This document shows, piece after piece, positions 63,296 to 64,000 of a stretch of DNA of 64,000 bases. The position numbers were made by a program, and so were the translations under genes. Under the pieces are notes generated by a model, which saw only the letters and a program-made list of their open reading frames with translations, did no database searches and was not told where the DNA came from. The number at the start of each line of letters is the position of its first letter. Position 1 is the first letter of the stretch. The DNA comes from Parafrankia irregularis (lineage in GTDB: Bacteria; Actinomycetota; Actinomycetes; Frankiales; Frankiaceae), in the NCBI RefSeq assembly GCF_001536285.1, contig NZ_FAOZ01000006.1, forward strand, positions 310,001-374,000, read 5' to 3'.

Positions 63296-64000
63296 ATGGC
63301 CATCGCCGGGAAGATCGAGGACATCCTGCAGAACGTCCTCGGGTACACCCTGGGATCGGGCAGCGGTGCCACCCTAAGCCTCGCCGGATCCCCGGGCGCA
63401 TCGTCGACGACCAGCTCGACCGCCGCCCCCTCAACCGCCGGCGGGTCCGTCGACGCCGGCCTGCGGCCCGACACCGTGCGAGCCACCGGGCCCGCCTGGC
63501 TGATCCCCGACGAACGTGTGGAGGGCTACCACGCCGGCGGCAGCTGGAAGCCGGGTTTCCACAAGAACGCGCTTACCTTCTGGCGGTGGATGGAGGGTGA
63601 CAACAACACACATGCCGAATACCTCACCGTCTGGGTCGGCGCACGGGACCCGTCGGCAGGTGGCGAACGGAACTCGACCACCGCGGACACCGCCAGCAAC
63701 GCACTCCTCGACGTCGGGAAGGCCTGGAAGGCCGTATCGGAGACCCTCCCGAACCTCGCCGGGCCCGGAACCCACTTCGATCCGGACACCCTGGGCGAGG
63801 TAGGGCTGGCTCTGAAAGGCATCGGGGAATGGGCGGGCGCCGTCTTCGCCGACCTTGACAACGACATCGCCCGCATTGATACGAAGAAGGACAATTTCGC
63901 CGGGTCGGCCGCGGAGGCGTTCCGGAACCGGGTCCTCGCGGCGCAGGCCGGCCTCACCGACGTTCTCGACCAGTCGAAGACATGGCTGACGCCGATAAGC
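63296..64000 (+). CDS. Large ESX-type protein, N-terminal part (runs off the window)
   Basis: An uninterrupted frame of 235 codons starts at ATG 63296 and is still open at the window end. MAIAGKIEDILQNVLGYTLG opens it; a region with WLIPDERVEGYHAGGSWKPG and FWRWMEGDNNTHAEYLTVWV follows; then WAGAVFADLDNDIARIDTKK and FAGSAAEAFRNRV, which has the Gly-Ser-Ala-Ala-x-Ala-Phe pattern of ESX-substrate N-terminal helical domains. It probably carries a toxin or enzyme domain further right. The C-terminus is outside the window, so function cannot be assigned. Confidence 0.6.
   Translation, partial: MAIAGKIEDILQNVLGYTLGSGSGATLSLAGSPGASSTTSSTAAPSTAGGSVDAGLRPDTVRATGPAWLIPDERVEGYHAGGSWKPGFHKNALTFWRWMEGDNNTHAEYLTVWVGARDPSAGGERNSTTADTASNALLDVGKAWKAVSETLPNLAGPGTHFDPDTLGEVGLALKGIGEWAGAVFADLDNDIARIDTKKDNFAGSAAEAFRNRVLAAQAGLTDVLDQSKTWLTPIS

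Overview
The window is high-GC actinobacterial DNA with strong G/C third-position bias. It carries GTG and TTG starts, many leaderless-looking promoters, a type VII (ESX) secretion locus, a KstR-like steroid-type regulator, F420-type luciferase-like oxidoreductases, and an FxSxx-COOH ('Fxs') style peptide locus. Together these point to a Frankia-like or Streptomyces-like actinomycete; that assignment is inference. No rRNA, tRNA, CRISPR array, insertion sequence or prophage was seen.

Layout. 1-1.6 kb: a secreted lamin-tail-domain protein. 1.9-14.4 kb: a plus-strand block that I read as a divergent Fxs locus. It encodes a three-TIR protein with a dead NB-ARC-like core, a 50-aa ORF coupled to FxsC, FxsC, FxsT (ParA-like ATPase + NB-ARC + TPR), an unknown protein made of two similar halves, an 86-aa FxsA-like precursor whose C-terminus has lost the FxS motif, and a stand-alone HExxH protein of the kind normally fused to the radical SAM enzyme FxsB. 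No radical SAM gene is in the window. 14.4-21.3 kb: a cation/proton antiporter, an MmpL transporter followed by a NarL-type two-component system, and an LmeA-like protein. 21.5-22.8 kb: a Tat-exported Lcp/DUF2236 oxygenase.

23-40 kb: a catabolic island with an amidohydrolase, alcohol dehydrogenases, a nitronate monooxygenase with a MarR regulator, a P450-SDR pair, LLM oxidoreductases, EthD-like proteins, a steroid-type thiolase operon and two TetR regulators. Two operator families tie it together. A 17-bp palindrome, (T/C)CTGAC...CAGA, lies at five promoters including that of the second TetR gene. A KstR-type box, TAGAACnnGTTCTA, lies at the P450 and thiolase promoters, which therefore carry both types.

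40-53.6 kb: an Rrf2/MFS divergent pair, NmrA-like and alpha/beta-hydrolase genes, an orphan HicB-like protein, a Ser/Thr kinase with WD40 repeats, a TetR, a membrane-anchored ricin-type lectin, an unknown Pro/Thr-rich protein, and a response regulator coupled to a histidine-kinase-like protein lacking the phospho-acceptor His. 53.5-64 kb: a bona fide histidine kinase directly downstream of eccC, divergent eccD-eccB, two WXG100-type proteins, a Gly-rich protein and an ESX-type large protein cut by the window edge. eccE and mycosin are not in view.

Intergenic space between 25 and 48 kb holds a dispersed family of about 200-bp elements built around a conserved double hairpin. At least four full copies and two hairpin-only relatives are present.
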